Shown in pieces: positions 1 through 8,659 of a stretch of 64,000 nucleotides of DNA. The notes under the pieces were generated by a model, which was not told the origin of the DNA, did not search any database, and was given only the letters and a program-made list of their open reading frames with translations. Each line of letters starts with the position of its first letter. Position 1 is the stretch's first letter. The position numbers and the translations under genes are program-made. Origin of the DNA: Superficieibacter sp. 1612_C1 (GTDB lineage Bacteria; Pseudomonadota; Gammaproteobacteria; Enterobacterales; Enterobacteriaceae); NCBI RefSeq assembly GCF_015234305.1, contig NZ_JADGMI010000004.1, positions 186,001-250,000 of the forward strand, given 5' to 3'.

Positions 1-142
1 GTGATTCATTACTCACGATAACCCCCTGCCACAAGAAGCCCGAAATGGATAGAGCGCACAGCTAATTGTTTGCCATAGCGTGAATTAACGCCAGTGAATG
101 TAAGGAGTCAGACAGAGGAAAGGATTATGGTGGGGAGGCAGA
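1..142. other. Gene-free left edge
   Basis: No open reading frame with a ribosome binding site is visible here. In E. coli the gene beyond rpoH is livJ, so this is probably the control region of the next operon, but no livJ codons lie inside the window. This assignment rests on gene order alone. Confidence 0.4.
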
Positions 143-173
143 AAACAAAAACCCCCGGACGTGTCCAGGGGTT
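143..173 (-). terminator. rpoH intrinsic terminator
   Basis: On the minus strand, just after the rpoH stop codon, a GC-rich stem (CCCCTGGAC pairing with GTCCGGGGG) is followed by TTTTTGTTTTC. This is a standard Rho-independent terminator for the rpoH transcript. Confidence 0.85.
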
Positions 174-191
174 ATCGGGGTATGGCGCGGA

Positions 192-1046
192 TCACGCTTC
201 GATAGCGGCGCGCAGTTTCTTCATCGCGTTCTTTTCAAGCTGACGCACGCGTTCCGCAGAGACGCCGTAACGATCGGCCAGTTCCTGTAGCGTGGACTTA
301 TTATCGTCGTCCAGCCAGCGGGCGCGAATGATGGCCTGGCTACGCTCGTCGAGTCCCTGCATCGCATCGGTCAGCTTGTTCGCCGCCTGCTCTTCCCAGT
401 TGTCGTCTTCAATGCCATCGGCAAAGTTAGACGTTTTATCCTGGAGGTAGAGCACCGGTGCCATTGGCTGACTGTCGGACTCATCGTCGGAAGACATATC
501 AAAGGTCATGTCCTGCGCCGCCATCCGCGATTCCATCTCACGCACGTCTTTACTGGTAACGCCCAGCTCGCGCGCCACGATTTCCACTTCATCCTGGTTA
601 AACCAGCCCAGACGCTGCTTGTTTTTACGCAGGTTAAAGAACAGTTTACGCTGTGCTTTAGTGGTGGCGACCTTCACGATACGCCAGTTACGCAGCACAT
701 ATTCGTGAATTTCCGCTTTAATCCAGTGCACGGCAAAGGAGACCAGACGCACGCCCACTTCAGGGTTAAAGCGGCGCACGGCTTTCATCAGGCCGATGTT
801 ACCTTCCTGAATCAGGTCAGCCTGCGGCAGACCATAGCCCGAGTAGTTACGAGCAATATGAACAACAAAGCGCAGGTGTGACAGGATCAGCGTCTTAGCT
901 GCTTCCAGATCGCCCTGGTAATGCAGCTTTTCAGCGAGCGCCCGCTCTTCATCGGCCGTCAACATCGGCCATGCGTTCGCAGCCCGGATGTATGACTCCA
1001 GGTTACCAACAGGGGCTAAAGCTAAAGTTTGCATTTCTTTGGTCAT
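192..1046 (-). CDS. rpoH: RNA polymerase heat-shock sigma factor RpoH (sigma-32)
   Basis: Directs RNA polymerase to heat-shock promoters. The 284-residue product has the usual length: conserved region 2 lies around residues 55-125, the RpoH box QRKLFFNLR at 132-140, and region 4 with a helix-turn-helix at the C terminus. The start ATG has AGAGGA a few bases upstream. It is followed by its own terminator, and the upstream 270 bp carries a sigma-E-type promoter and a DnaA box as in E. coli. In E. coli the first part of the message folds into a thermosensor; that fold was not computed here. Identity is essentially certain from sequence and from synteny with ftsX. Confidence 0.98.
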   Translation of the reverse strand: MTKEMQTLALAPVGNLESYIRAANAWPMLTADEERALAEKLHYQGDLEAAKTLILSHLRFVVHIARNYSGYGLPQADLIQEGNIGLMKAVRRFNPEVGVRLVSFAVHWIKAEIHEYVLRNWRIVKVATTKAQRKLFFNLRKNKQRLGWFNQDEVEIVARELGVTSKDVREMESRMAAQDMTFDMSSDDESDSQPMAPVLYLQDKTSNFADGIEDDNWEEQAANKLTDAMQGLDERSQAIIRARWLDDDNKSTLQELADRYGVSAERVRQLEKNAMKKLRAAIEA

Positions 1047-1149
1047 TCAAATCCTCTCAATTTACAGCTTACCGGCAGCGGCTTGTTCTGGGGTACAGCA
1101 ACAAACGTGCCAGTGCGTATGAGCAACGAGAATATCATCCACTCTTTTA

Positions 1150-1176
1150 TCAGACCGTGATTTTATCCACAAGTTC
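1150..1176 (-). promoter_or_regulatory. Sigma-E-type rpoH promoter (P3-like) with DnaA box
   Basis: Reading the minus strand, GAACTT is followed after 16 bases by TCTGA, matching the sigma-E -35/-10 consensus and the known rpoH P3 promoter. The spacer contains a perfect DnaA box, TTATCCACA on the plus strand at 1163-1171, also known from E. coli rpoH. It lies about 105-130 bp before the rpoH start codon. This couples rpoH to envelope stress and possibly to replication, by analogy. Confidence 0.75.
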
Positions 1177-1262
1177 AATGCAACCGTGTGAATAGATTAC
1201 GCACAAAATGTGACATATCGCTGAAAGAGTCAGGCAAGGGAAGACGGGAATGGTCGGCTACG

Positions 1263-1299
1263 CTTCCCCTGCACAGGGAATATTGCATTGCAGGGGAAG
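1263..1299. other. Hairpin between ftsX and rpoH
   Basis: A perfect 10-bp inverted repeat (CTTCCCCTGC and GCAGGGGAAG) with a 17-base loop sits just downstream of the ftsX stop. There is no clear U-run in the direction of ftsX transcription, so it may be a processing or attenuation hairpin rather than a full terminator. rpoH can also be transcribed by read-through from ftsYEX. Confidence 0.5.
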
Positions 1300-1316
1300 A
1301 GTATATCAGAAATTTT

Positions 1317-2375
1317 TTAGTCAGGCGTAAAGTGACGTAAATGTTGCACTGTAGCCAGCCAGGCGGCTACCCAGCCAATCATCGAACACACCAGCAGCAG
1401 CAACAGGCACTCATCAAAAGAGAGGCCGCTGAGCGAAAACTGGGTGCCGAACACTTTCGCCACTTCGGTCACCGCTGAGGATAAGCGCATGACTAAAATT
1501 TCTGAGAGGATCAACGACAGTAACGCGCCGGAGAAGCCGAGTACCGCGCCGCCGTAGAGGAACGGGCGCAGAATGAAACCGTCCGTCGCACCGATCAGCT
1601 TTTGTACGTTAATGCTGTCGCGGCGCGCAAAGATGCTCAGGCGCACGCTGTTACCGATGACCAGGAATACCGCGGCAATCATCAGTATGCCAATCATCGC
1701 CGACACCCGGCCCACCAGCCCGGTGAGCGAAGCCAGACGCGCAAACCAGCTATCGTCCATGCGCACTTCATCTACGCCCTGCACGCGGCTGACGCGGTCG
1801 CGCAGGGTGTTAAGCGAGTCGGTGTTCTGGAAGTCCAGTTTCGGGATCACTACTGCCACAGCAGGAAGCGGATTCTCCTCCAGCATGTCCAGCGCGCCGC
1901 CAAAGCCTGACCAGTTACGGAACTCGCCCAGCGCTTCCTCACGCGACAGGTAGTTGACCTTATCGACGCCCTGCTCTGCCTGAAGCTGTCCCACGACGCG
2001 GGCTGCGGCATCGTCATCCAGCGCTTTATCCAGGTAGACGGTGATTTGCGGAGAAGGATAATACTGCGCCGCCGCCTCACTGACGTTCTTGTACACCATA
2101 TAGCAGACGCTTGGCAGCGTCAGGGAAATGGCGATCACCATCACGGTGAGAAAGGTCGCAAACGGCTTGCTTTTAAGATCCTGGACCGCGCCGTGCCAGG
2201 CATAACGCACCTGCTCGTTAAAGACGTTAGTCTTGCGCGAGGCAGCTTTTGGCGCGGGTTTATTACGTTTTGGCGCACCGCGATTGCCGTCCCCCGCTCC
2301 ACCCTGCGGCTTACGGAAGCGGTCGAAGCGATTACCGAACTGCCTGATGTGATTCACAGCGTCGCGTTTATTCAC
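1317..2375 (-). CDS. ftsX: Cell division ABC-type membrane protein FtsX
   Basis: FtsX is the membrane half of the FtsEX complex, which transmits ATP hydrolysis to periplasmic peptidoglycan hydrolase activators at the septum. A GTG start at 2375 is chosen because GGAGG lies 8 bases upstream and it gives 352 residues, exactly the E. coli length. The upstream in-frame ATG at 2390 overlaps the Shine-Dalgarno sequence. The cytoplasmic N-terminal tail is rich in Arg and Lys, followed by one membrane segment (about residues 75-95), a large periplasmic loop and three C-terminal membrane segments. The start overlaps the ftsE stop by 8 bp, which implies translational coupling. Confidence 0.96.
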   Translation of the reverse strand: MNKRDAVNHIRQFGNRFDRFRKPQGGAGDGNRGAPKRNKPAPKAASRKTNVFNEQVRYAWHGAVQDLKSKPFATFLTVMVIAISLTLPSVCYMVYKNVSEAAAQYYPSPQITVYLDKALDDDAAARVVGQLQAEQGVDKVNYLSREEALGEFRNWSGFGGALDMLEENPLPAVAVVIPKLDFQNTDSLNTLRDRVSRVQGVDEVRMDDSWFARLASLTGLVGRVSAMIGILMIAAVFLVIGNSVRLSIFARRDSINVQKLIGATDGFILRPFLYGGAVLGFSGALLSLILSEILVMRLSSAVTEVAKVFGTQFSLSGLSFDECLLLLLVCSMIGWVAAWLATVQHLRHFTPD

Positions 2376-3036
2376 CGTGATAGCCTCCATGCAAATGACC
2401 GTCGCTGAGGGTCAGCATCGGATACGTACGACGCGAAATCAGCCCGATATCGTGCGTCGCCATCAGTACCGTGACTCCAACGCGGTTAAACTCTTCAAAC
2501 AGGCGCAGGATCCCTTCAGACAGCGCGTCATCCAGGTTACCGGTCGGTTCATCCGCCAGCAACACGGCGGGTTTATTCACCACCGCACGGGCGATACCCA
2601 CGCGCTGCTGTTCACCGCCGGAGAGCTGAATAGGAAAGTTTCTCGCCTTATCAAGCAGTCCGACTTTATCCAGCGCCGCTGAAACGCGACGACGAATATC
2701 ATCGCCGCTGGCTCCCGCGATGATCAGCGGAATAGCCACGTTATCGAATACTGTGCGATCCATCAGCAAGTGGTGATCCTGAAAGATCATCCCGATTTGC
2801 CGGCGCAAAAACGGCACTTCGCGGTTTTTAAGCCGACTGATGTCGTGACCGCTGAAGTAAATTTTCCCGGCGCTGGGCCGCTCGATGCCACAGATCAGCT
2901 TAAGCAGCGTACTTTTCCCTGCGCCGGAATGCCCGGTCAGGAAGGCCATCTCGCCTTGTTGCAGGTGAAAAGTCACCCCCTGCAACGCTTGTCTCCCGCC
3001 GAGATAGGCTTTGCTGACGTGTTCAAAGCGAATCAT
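2368..3036 (-). CDS. ftsE: Cell division ATP-binding protein FtsE
   Basis: Cytoplasmic ATPase of the FtsEX divisome complex. The 222 residues form one ABC domain: Walker A GHSGAGKS at 35-42, signature LSGGEQQR at 138-145 and Walker B with ADEPTGNLD at 161-169. It is the middle gene of the ftsY-ftsE-ftsX operon, 2 bp after ftsY and overlapping ftsX. Length and motifs match E. coli FtsE. Confidence 0.97.
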   Translation of the reverse strand: MIRFEHVSKAYLGGRQALQGVTFHLQQGEMAFLTGHSGAGKSTLLKLICGIERPSAGKIYFSGHDISRLKNREVPFLRRQIGMIFQDHHLLMDRTVFDNVAIPLIIAGASGDDIRRRVSAALDKVGLLDKARNFPIQLSGGEQQRVGIARAVVNKPAVLLADEPTGNLDDALSEGILRLFEEFNRVGVTVLMATHDIGLISRRTYPMLTLSDGHLHGGYHGE

Positions 3037-3038
3037 TG

Positions 3039-4541
3039 TTAATCCTCTCGGGCAAAAAGTGCCTCAATAAAATCGCCCGCATTAAACGGACGCAAGTCCT
3101 CTATACGTTCGCCGACGCCGATGTAACGGATCGGAATTTCGAACTGATCGGCGACGGAGAAAATCACCCCGCCTTTCGCCGTGCCGTCCAGTTTGGTCAA
3201 TGTGATCCCGGTCAGCCCCACCGCCTCATGGAACAGTTTGGCCTGGCTTACCGCATTTTGCCCGGTGCTGGCGTCCAGCGTCAGCATGACTTCATGCGGC
3301 GCGTCGACGTCCAGCTTTTTCATCACGCGGACAATTTTCTTTAACTCTTCCATCAGGTGCGCTTTGTTCTGCAAACGCCCGGCGGTATCGGCAATCAGTA
3401 CGTCAATATGGCGCGCTTTCGCCGCCTGAATCGCATCGAAAATCACCGAGGCGGAATCGGCACCGGTATGCTGAGCGACCACCGGAATATTATTCCGCTG
3501 GCCCCATACCTGAAGCTGCTCAACCGCGGCGGCACGGAAGGTATCGCCCGCGGCCAGCATCACCGATTTACCCTGCTGCTCAAACTGGCGTGCCAGTTTG
3601 CCGATAGTGGTGGTTTTACCCACGCCGTTGACGCCAACCATCAAAATGACAAACGGGGTTTTGCCTTCAATATTAAGCGGTTCGTCCACTTTTGCGAGGA
3701 TTTCACCCATTTCGTCTTTTAACAGGCCATACAGCGCTTCGGCGTCGCGTAACTGCTTGCGGCTCGCGCCTTCGGTCAGATTAGCGATGATTTTGCGGGT
3801 GGTTTCGACGCCCACATCGGCAATCAGCAGCTGTTCTTCCAGCTCTTCAAACAGATCATCATCGATTTTCTTGCCGCGGAAAAGACTGATAAATCCGGAA
3901 CCGAGATTTTCTTTGGTTTTCAGCAGGCTGCGTTTGAGACGCGCGAAGAAACCTTCTTTGGTCGGTTTCTCCTGCTCCTGAACAACCTCTTCCTGCGCCG
4001 CATCTTCCTCAACCGGCACCACGATCACGGCCTCTTCCGCCGCTTCAGCGGCCAGCGCATCCAGCTCTTCGTCACTAATCGGGGCGTCTTCCGGCTCTGA
4101 CGGCTCTTGTTCGCTAACCCACTCTTCGGGTTCAACCGTGGCAGGCGTCAGCTCTTCCGCCAGCGGTAGTTCTTCATGTTCGACGACGGCAACCGGTTCG
4201 GGTTCCACGATCGGCTCAGGCTCGACGACTGGCTCAACCTCGATGATCACTTCAGGCTCAACGACCGGTTCGACCTCGATAACCACTTCGGGCTCGACAA
4301 CCAGCTCAGGCTCCGCAACCTCTTCCGGTGTGGTGCTTTCCGCGACCTGCTCCGTTACCTCAACGACTTCAGCAGCAAACGCGTCGGTTTCTGCTTCGCT
4401 GCGCGGCTCTGCTTCTGGCGTGGCCTCATCAGCAACGGGCAGTTGTTCATCGGGCTTTTGCTCCGCCTGTGCCGTTTGCTCGTCATCTTTTTGACCAAAG
4501 CCCAGCCAGGAAAAAAAGCCACGTTTTTTCTCTTTCGCCAT
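3039..4541 (-). CDS. ftsY: Signal recognition particle receptor FtsY
   Basis: SRP-GTPase receptor that docks ribosome-nascent chain complexes at the inner membrane. The start at 4541 (MAKEKKRG) is conserved; another ATG lies 12 bp upstream. The 500-residue protein has a basic N-terminal amphipathic stretch, a long acidic A domain to about residue 195, and the NG domain with G1 motif GVNGVGKT at 303-310, DTAGR and TKLDGTAKGG. The A domain is unusual: residues 79-118 contain reiterated V-E-P-E/E-V-E-P units, unlike the E. coli protein as remembered. It is first in the operon with ftsE and ftsX and divergent from rsmD. Confidence 0.97.
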   Translation of the reverse strand: MAKEKKRGFFSWLGFGQKDDEQTAQAEQKPDEQLPVADEATPEAEPRSEAETDAFAAEVVEVTEQVAESTTPEEVAEPELVVEPEVVIEVEPVVEPEVIIEVEPVVEPEPIVEPEPVAVVEHEELPLAEELTPATVEPEEWVSEQEPSEPEDAPISDEELDALAAEAAEEAVIVVPVEEDAAQEEVVQEQEKPTKEGFFARLKRSLLKTKENLGSGFISLFRGKKIDDDLFEELEEQLLIADVGVETTRKIIANLTEGASRKQLRDAEALYGLLKDEMGEILAKVDEPLNIEGKTPFVILMVGVNGVGKTTTIGKLARQFEQQGKSVMLAAGDTFRAAAVEQLQVWGQRNNIPVVAQHTGADSASVIFDAIQAAKARHIDVLIADTAGRLQNKAHLMEELKKIVRVMKKLDVDAPHEVMLTLDASTGQNAVSQAKLFHEAVGLTGITLTKLDGTAKGGVIFSVADQFEIPIRYIGVGERIEDLRPFNAGDFIEALFARED

Positions 4542-4736
4542 TTGCGACCACACTCCCCGCTGTTAATTCAAAGCTCAGCCCCGGAACCATACTGCCGGGC
4601 GCTGAAAATCAGGATGAAATTCGTAACCTAGTCTATCACTTAACTTAACTCGCATCACCGCTTGCGGAATAAGGTTTCACCTCAAGCGTCGCATCGTTAG
4701 AATAGCAGGCCGAAATAGTGACCAGAGCAGCATCAG

Positions 4737-5333
4737 ATGAAGAAACCAAATCACGCAGGCAGCGGCCAGATCCGCATTATCGGCGGGCAATGGCGTGGCC
4801 GTAAATTACCGGTTCCGGACAGTCCCGGCCTGCGCCCCACCACGGATCGGGTCAGAGAGACGTTATTTAACTGGCTAGCCCCGTCAATGGTCGATGCCCG
4901 CTGTCTCGACTGCTTCGCCGGAAGCGGCGCTCTGGGGCTGGAAGCGCTGTCACGCTATGCGGCTCAGGCCACGCTGCTTGAAATGGAACGCAGCGTCGCC
5001 CAGCAGCTACAGAAAAATCTTGCAACACTTAACGCGACTCACGGGCGGGTTGAGGCGGGTAATACGCTCGCGTTCCTTAACCGGCCAGGGACGCCTTACG
5101 ATATCGTGTTTGTCGATCCCCCTTTTCGAAAAGGCTTGCTGGAAGAGACATTGAACCTGCTGGAAAGTCACGGTTGGCTGGCGGATAACGCGCTTATCTA
5201 TGTAGAGAGTGAAGTGGAGAACGGCATGCCGCCGGTCCCGGCCAGCTGGCAATTATACCGTGAAAAAGTGGCGGGCCAGGTGGCTTACCGTCTGTATCAG
5301 CGCGATGCGCAAGGAGAACAACATGCTGATTAA
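4737..5333 (+). CDS. rsmD: 16S rRNA (guanine-966-N2)-methyltransferase RsmD
   Basis: Methylates G966 of 16S rRNA in the 30S subunit using S-adenosylmethionine. The 198-residue protein has the RsmD N terminus (IIGGQWRGRKL), a SAM-binding segment with LDCFAGSGALGLEALSR near residue 57, and the catalytic DPPF motif near residue 129. It is divergent from ftsY, as in E. coli, and its last 11 bases overlap yhhL. Confidence 0.96.
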   Translation: MKKPNHAGSGQIRIIGGQWRGRKLPVPDSPGLRPTTDRVRETLFNWLAPSMVDARCLDCFAGSGALGLEALSRYAAQATLLEMERSVAQQLQKNLATLNATHGRVEAGNTLAFLNRPGTPYDIVFVDPPFRKGLLEETLNLLESHGWLADNALIYVESEVENGMPPVPASWQLYREKVAGQVAYRLYQRDAQGEQHAD

Positions 5334-5595
5334 TCTTGGTCGTCTGCTCATGCTCTGCGTCTGGGCATTTTTGCTGCTGAATGTGGTTCATCCATTCAAA
5401 TTTCCGGCCAATATTTTCATCAATGTGGCGATGGTGTTTATGGTTCTGATGCACGGTCTGCAACTGGCGCTGCTCAAGGCTACCCAGCCGAAAGAGGGGC
5501 CGCCATTAACTACCGGCCAAAAGGTGCGCATTTTCTTGTTTGGCGTTTTTGAACTAGTCGCCTGGCAGAAAAAGCTGAAAGCGACAAAAAAATGA
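5323..5595 (+). CDS. yhhL: DUF1145 inner-membrane protein YhhL
   Basis: Small uncharacterised membrane protein of 90 residues with two to three hydrophobic segments and a basic C terminus (WQKKLKATKK). AAGGAG at 5311-5316 is well placed for the ATG at 5323; an ATG at 5305 is in frame but overlaps that site. It overlaps rsmD and is probably coupled to it. Function unknown. Confidence 0.9.
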   Translation: MLINLGRLLMLCVWAFLLLNVVHPFKFPANIFINVAMVFMVLMHGLQLALLKATQPKEGPPLTTGQKVRIFLFGVFELVAWQKKLKATKK

Positions 5596-5755
5596 GCCGG
5601 GATCTGGCGTTGTCATCTCCCTGCGCCAGACACTACACTGATTAACAGGGCTGTGGGCGTAAAGCCTGCGTAGTGACATACTCTGTGGATTTTGCGTTGC
5701 GGGAAGATTTCTGCAACCTGAAAGACGATGAGTATAACGAATTCAAGGAATTATG

Positions 5756-6382
5756 ATGCTCTGGTCATTTATCGCTGTCTGTTTTTCTGCCTGGCTGTAT
5801 GTCGATGCTTCTTATCGTGGACCCGTCTGGCAACGCTGGGTATTTAAGCCGGTTACGCTACTGCTTTTGCTGCTGCTTGCCTGGCAGGCCCCCATGTTTA
5901 ATGCCATCAGTTACCTGGTGCTGGCCGGGCTGTGCGCGACGCTGGTGGGCGATGCCTTAACCCTGCTGTCACGCCAGCGTCTGCTGTACGCCATCGGCGC
6001 GTTCTTTCTCTCGCATTTACTGTATACCATCTACTTTGCCAGCCAGATGACGCTGTCGTTCTTCTGGCCGCTGCCGCTGGTGCTGCTGGTGATTGGTGCG
6101 CTGCTGATCGCGACCGTCTGGACGCGGCTGGAAGAGTTACGCCTGCCGATTTGCACGTTTATCGCCATGACGCTGGTGATGGTCTGGCTGGCCGGGGAGC
6201 TGTGGTTCTTCCGCCCTACCGACACGGCACTTTCTGCTTTCGTGGGGGCAGCATTGCTGCTGCTCAGTAACATTGTCTGGCTGGGTAGCCATTATCGTCG
6301 CCGTTTCCGCGCCGATAGCGCCATTGCGGCCGCCTGCTACTTCGCCGGACATTTCTTGATCGTGCGTTCACTTTATCTCTGA
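5756..6382 (+). CDS. yhhN: YhhN family membrane protein
   Basis: Integral membrane protein of 208 residues with about eight hydrophobic segments and the conserved YhhN family pattern (GDALTLL near residue 63). The family includes eukaryotic lysoplasmalogenase TMEM86, but activity of the bacterial member is not established here. Two ATGs lie in tandem; 5756 is preferred because AAGGA lies 6 bases upstream and the length equals E. coli YhhN. In E. coli yhhM lies between yhhL and yhhN; here only about 160 bp separate them and yhhM is missing. Confidence 0.93.
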   Translation: MLWSFIAVCFSAWLYVDASYRGPVWQRWVFKPVTLLLLLLLAWQAPMFNAISYLVLAGLCATLVGDALTLLSRQRLLYAIGAFFLSHLLYTIYFASQMTLSFFWPLPLVLLVIGALLIATVWTRLEELRLPICTFIAMTLVMVWLAGELWFFRPTDTALSAFVGAALLLLSNIVWLGSHYRRRFRADSAIAAACYFAGHFLIVRSLYL

Positions 6383-6388
6383 TTGCGC

Positions 6389-6420
6389 TTGACTCTGGAG
6401 TCGACTCCAGAGTGTATGCT
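6389..6420 (+). promoter_or_regulatory. zntA promoter with ZntR operator
   Basis: A -35 box TTGACT (6389-6394) and a -10 box TATGCT (6415-6420) are separated by 20 bp, the over-long spacing typical of MerR-family promoters. A perfect 22-bp palindrome (6392-6413, half-site ACTCTGGAGTC) fills the spacer. It is nearly identical to the E. coli zntA promoter, where zinc-bound ZntR untwists the DNA to activate transcription. Confidence 0.95.
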
Positions 6421-6458
6421 TCGGGTAATGAGAAAATTATCATTACCCGGAGGGTACA

Positions 6459-8654
6459 ATGTCGACTCCAGATGCTGATGGCAAAAAAGCCCCGCAATTC
6501 GCCACGCTTAAATTTACGCCCGCTGCGCCGGAACCAGCGTCCTGCTGCGCTGATGCCTCATGCTGTGCCGAAACTGCGCCTGCCGACGCCGTCGCTGACG
6601 CCCGCTACAGCTGGAAAGTCGAAGGAATGGACTGCGCCGCCTGTGCACGTAAGGTCGAAAACGCCGTGCGCCAGGTGGCGGGCGTGACCCAGGTTCAGGT
6701 GCTGTTCGCCACGGAAAAACTGGCGGTGAATGCCTCTGCCGATGTCAGTCAGCAAATCGAACAGGCGGTACAAAACGCAGGCTATACGCTGCGTCATGAG
6801 GCTGCCCCGCCGCCAGCAACCTCGCGCCTGCGGGAAAATCTGCCGCTACTTATCCTGATAGTCATGATGGCCGTAAGCTGGGGGTTTGAGCATGTTAACC
6901 ACCCGGCAGGTCAGGCCGCATTCATCCTCACCACCCTGGTGGGACTGTACCCTGTCCTGCGTCAGTCGCTAAGGCTGATCAAGAGCGGCAGCTACTTCGC
7001 CATTGAAACCCTGATGAGCGTCGCCGCCCTCGGCGCGCTGTTTATCGGTGCGACGGCAGAGGCGGCAATGGTACTGCTGCTGTTTTTGATCGGCGAACGG
7101 CTTGAAGGCTGGGCCGCCAGCCGTGCCCGCCAGGGCGTCAGCGCCCTTATGGCGTTAAAACCGGAAACCGCCGTGCGGCTGCGCGACGGTCAGCGGGAAA
7201 CCATCGCCCAGCGCGATCTCCGCCCCGGCGATACCATTGAGGTCGCCGCCGGTGGCCGACTGCCCGCCGATGGTCAGCTTTTGACGCCGTTTGCCAGCTT
7301 TGATGAAAGCGCGTTGACCGGGGAATCCGTCCCGGTAGAGCGTAGCGCAGGCGAGAGCGTGGCGGCAGGTGCCACCAGCGTCGATCGTCTGGTCCAGCTC
7401 ACCGTTACCTCTGAACCGGGCGACAGCGCGATCGACCGCATCCTGCGTTTGATTGAAGAAGCCGAGGAGCGGCGCGCACCTATTGAACGCTTTATCGATC
7501 GCTTCAGCCGCATTTACACCCCGGCGATTATGCTGGTGGCGCTGCTGGTCGCCCTGGTACCACCCCTGCTGTTTGCTGCCGCCTGGCAGGAGTGGATTTA
7601 TAAGGGGCTGACGCTGCTGCTGATTGGCTGCCCGTGCGCGCTGGTGATCTCCACGCCCGCCGCGATTACCTCCGGGCTGGCGGCGGCGGCACGATGCGGC
7701 GCACTGATTAAAGGCGGCGCGGCGCTGGAACAGCTCGGGCGTATCCAGCAAATCGCCTTTGATAAAACCGGCACCCTGACCGTGGGGAAACCGCAGGTGA
7801 CGGGCATTTATCCCTACGCGATGGACGAGCATGCGCTGCTGGCGCTTGCCGCTGCCGTTGAGCAGGGGTCGACGCATCCGCTGGCGCAGGCGGTGGTGCG
7901 GGAAGCACAATCCCGTGGGCTTACGCTGCCTGACGCTACAGAACAGCGCACGCTGCCGGGCGCGGGCATTGAAGCGCTCGTCGCGGGGAAAAAAATTCTG
8001 ATCTGCGCGGCGGAGAAGTTCCCCGGCGAGGCGTTTAGCGCGCAAATTCGCGCGCTGGAGCAGGAAGGTCAAACGGTGGTGATGGTAGCGCAGGAAGACA
8101 ACGCGCTGGGCCTGATTACGCTACGCGATACGTTACGGGAAGATGCCAGGGACGCAGTGGATGCGCTGTATCAGCTTGGCGTGCAGGGCGTGATGTTGAC
8201 CGGCGATAATCCGCGTGCCGCAGCGGCCATTGCGGGTGAACTGGGGCTGGATTTTAAGGCGGGGCTACTGCCCGCCGACAAAGTTCAGGCGGTAAGCGAG
8301 CTGAACCGTCAAATGCCGCTGGCGATGGTCGGCGACGGTATCAACGATGCACCCGCCATGAAAGCCGCAACGATTGGCATCGCGATGGGCAGCGGCACCG
8401 ACGTGGCGCTGGAAACGGCGGATGCCGCGCTGACCCATAACCGCCTGACGGGCCTGGCGCAGACGATCGCCCTTGCCCGCGCGACGCACGCCAATATCCG
8501 GCAGAACATCGCCATTGCGCTGGGCCTGAAGGGCATTTTCCTGGTGACGACCCTAATCGGTATCACCGGCCTGTGGCTGGCGGTACTGGCGGATACCGGC
8601 GCGACGGTGCTGGTGACGGCGAACGCGCTGCGGCTGCTGCGTAGAGGACGTTAA
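6459..8654 (+). CDS. zntA: Zn(II)/Cd(II)/Pb(II)-exporting P1B-type ATPase ZntA
   Basis: Pumps Zn2+, Cd2+ and Pb2+ out of the cytoplasm. The 731-residue protein has a Cys-rich N terminus (CC at 29-30 and 35-36), a heavy-metal-associated domain with GMDCAAC (Cys59, Cys62), eight predicted membrane helices with the CPC metal motif (GCPCALVIS) near residue 390, the phosphorylation motif DKTGTLT, and the hinge GDGINDAP. Expression should follow zinc through the ZntR promoter immediately upstream. Length matches E. coli ZntA (732). Confidence 0.98.
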   Translation: MSTPDADGKKAPQFATLKFTPAAPEPASCCADASCCAETAPADAVADARYSWKVEGMDCAACARKVENAVRQVAGVTQVQVLFATEKLAVNASADVSQQIEQAVQNAGYTLRHEAAPPPATSRLRENLPLLILIVMMAVSWGFEHVNHPAGQAAFILTTLVGLYPVLRQSLRLIKSGSYFAIETLMSVAALGALFIGATAEAAMVLLLFLIGERLEGWAASRARQGVSALMALKPETAVRLRDGQRETIAQRDLRPGDTIEVAAGGRLPADGQLLTPFASFDESALTGESVPVERSAGESVAAGATSVDRLVQLTVTSEPGDSAIDRILRLIEEAEERRAPIERFIDRFSRIYTPAIMLVALLVALVPPLLFAAAWQEWIYKGLTLLLIGCPCALVISTPAAITSGLAAAARCGALIKGGAALEQLGRIQQIAFDKTGTLTVGKPQVTGIYPYAMDEHALLALAAAVEQGSTHPLAQAVVREAQSRGLTLPDATEQRTLPGAGIEALVAGKKILICAAEKFPGEAFSAQIRALEQEGQTVVMVAQEDNALGLITLRDTLREDARDAVDALYQLGVQGVMLTGDNPRAAAAIAGELGLDFKAGLLPADKVQAVSELNRQMPLAMVGDGINDAPAMKAATIGIAMGSGTDVALETADAALTHNRLTGLAQTIALARATHANIRQNIAIALGLKGIFLVTTLIGITGLWLAVLADTGATVLVTANALRLLRRGR

Positions 8655-8659
8655 AACAG

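Noticed and set aside
7155-8072. 305-codon open frame on the minus strand inside zntA
   Set aside because: It is antisense to ZntA catalytic motifs, is rich in Arg, Gln and His, and has no family resemblance; a GC-rich shadow frame.
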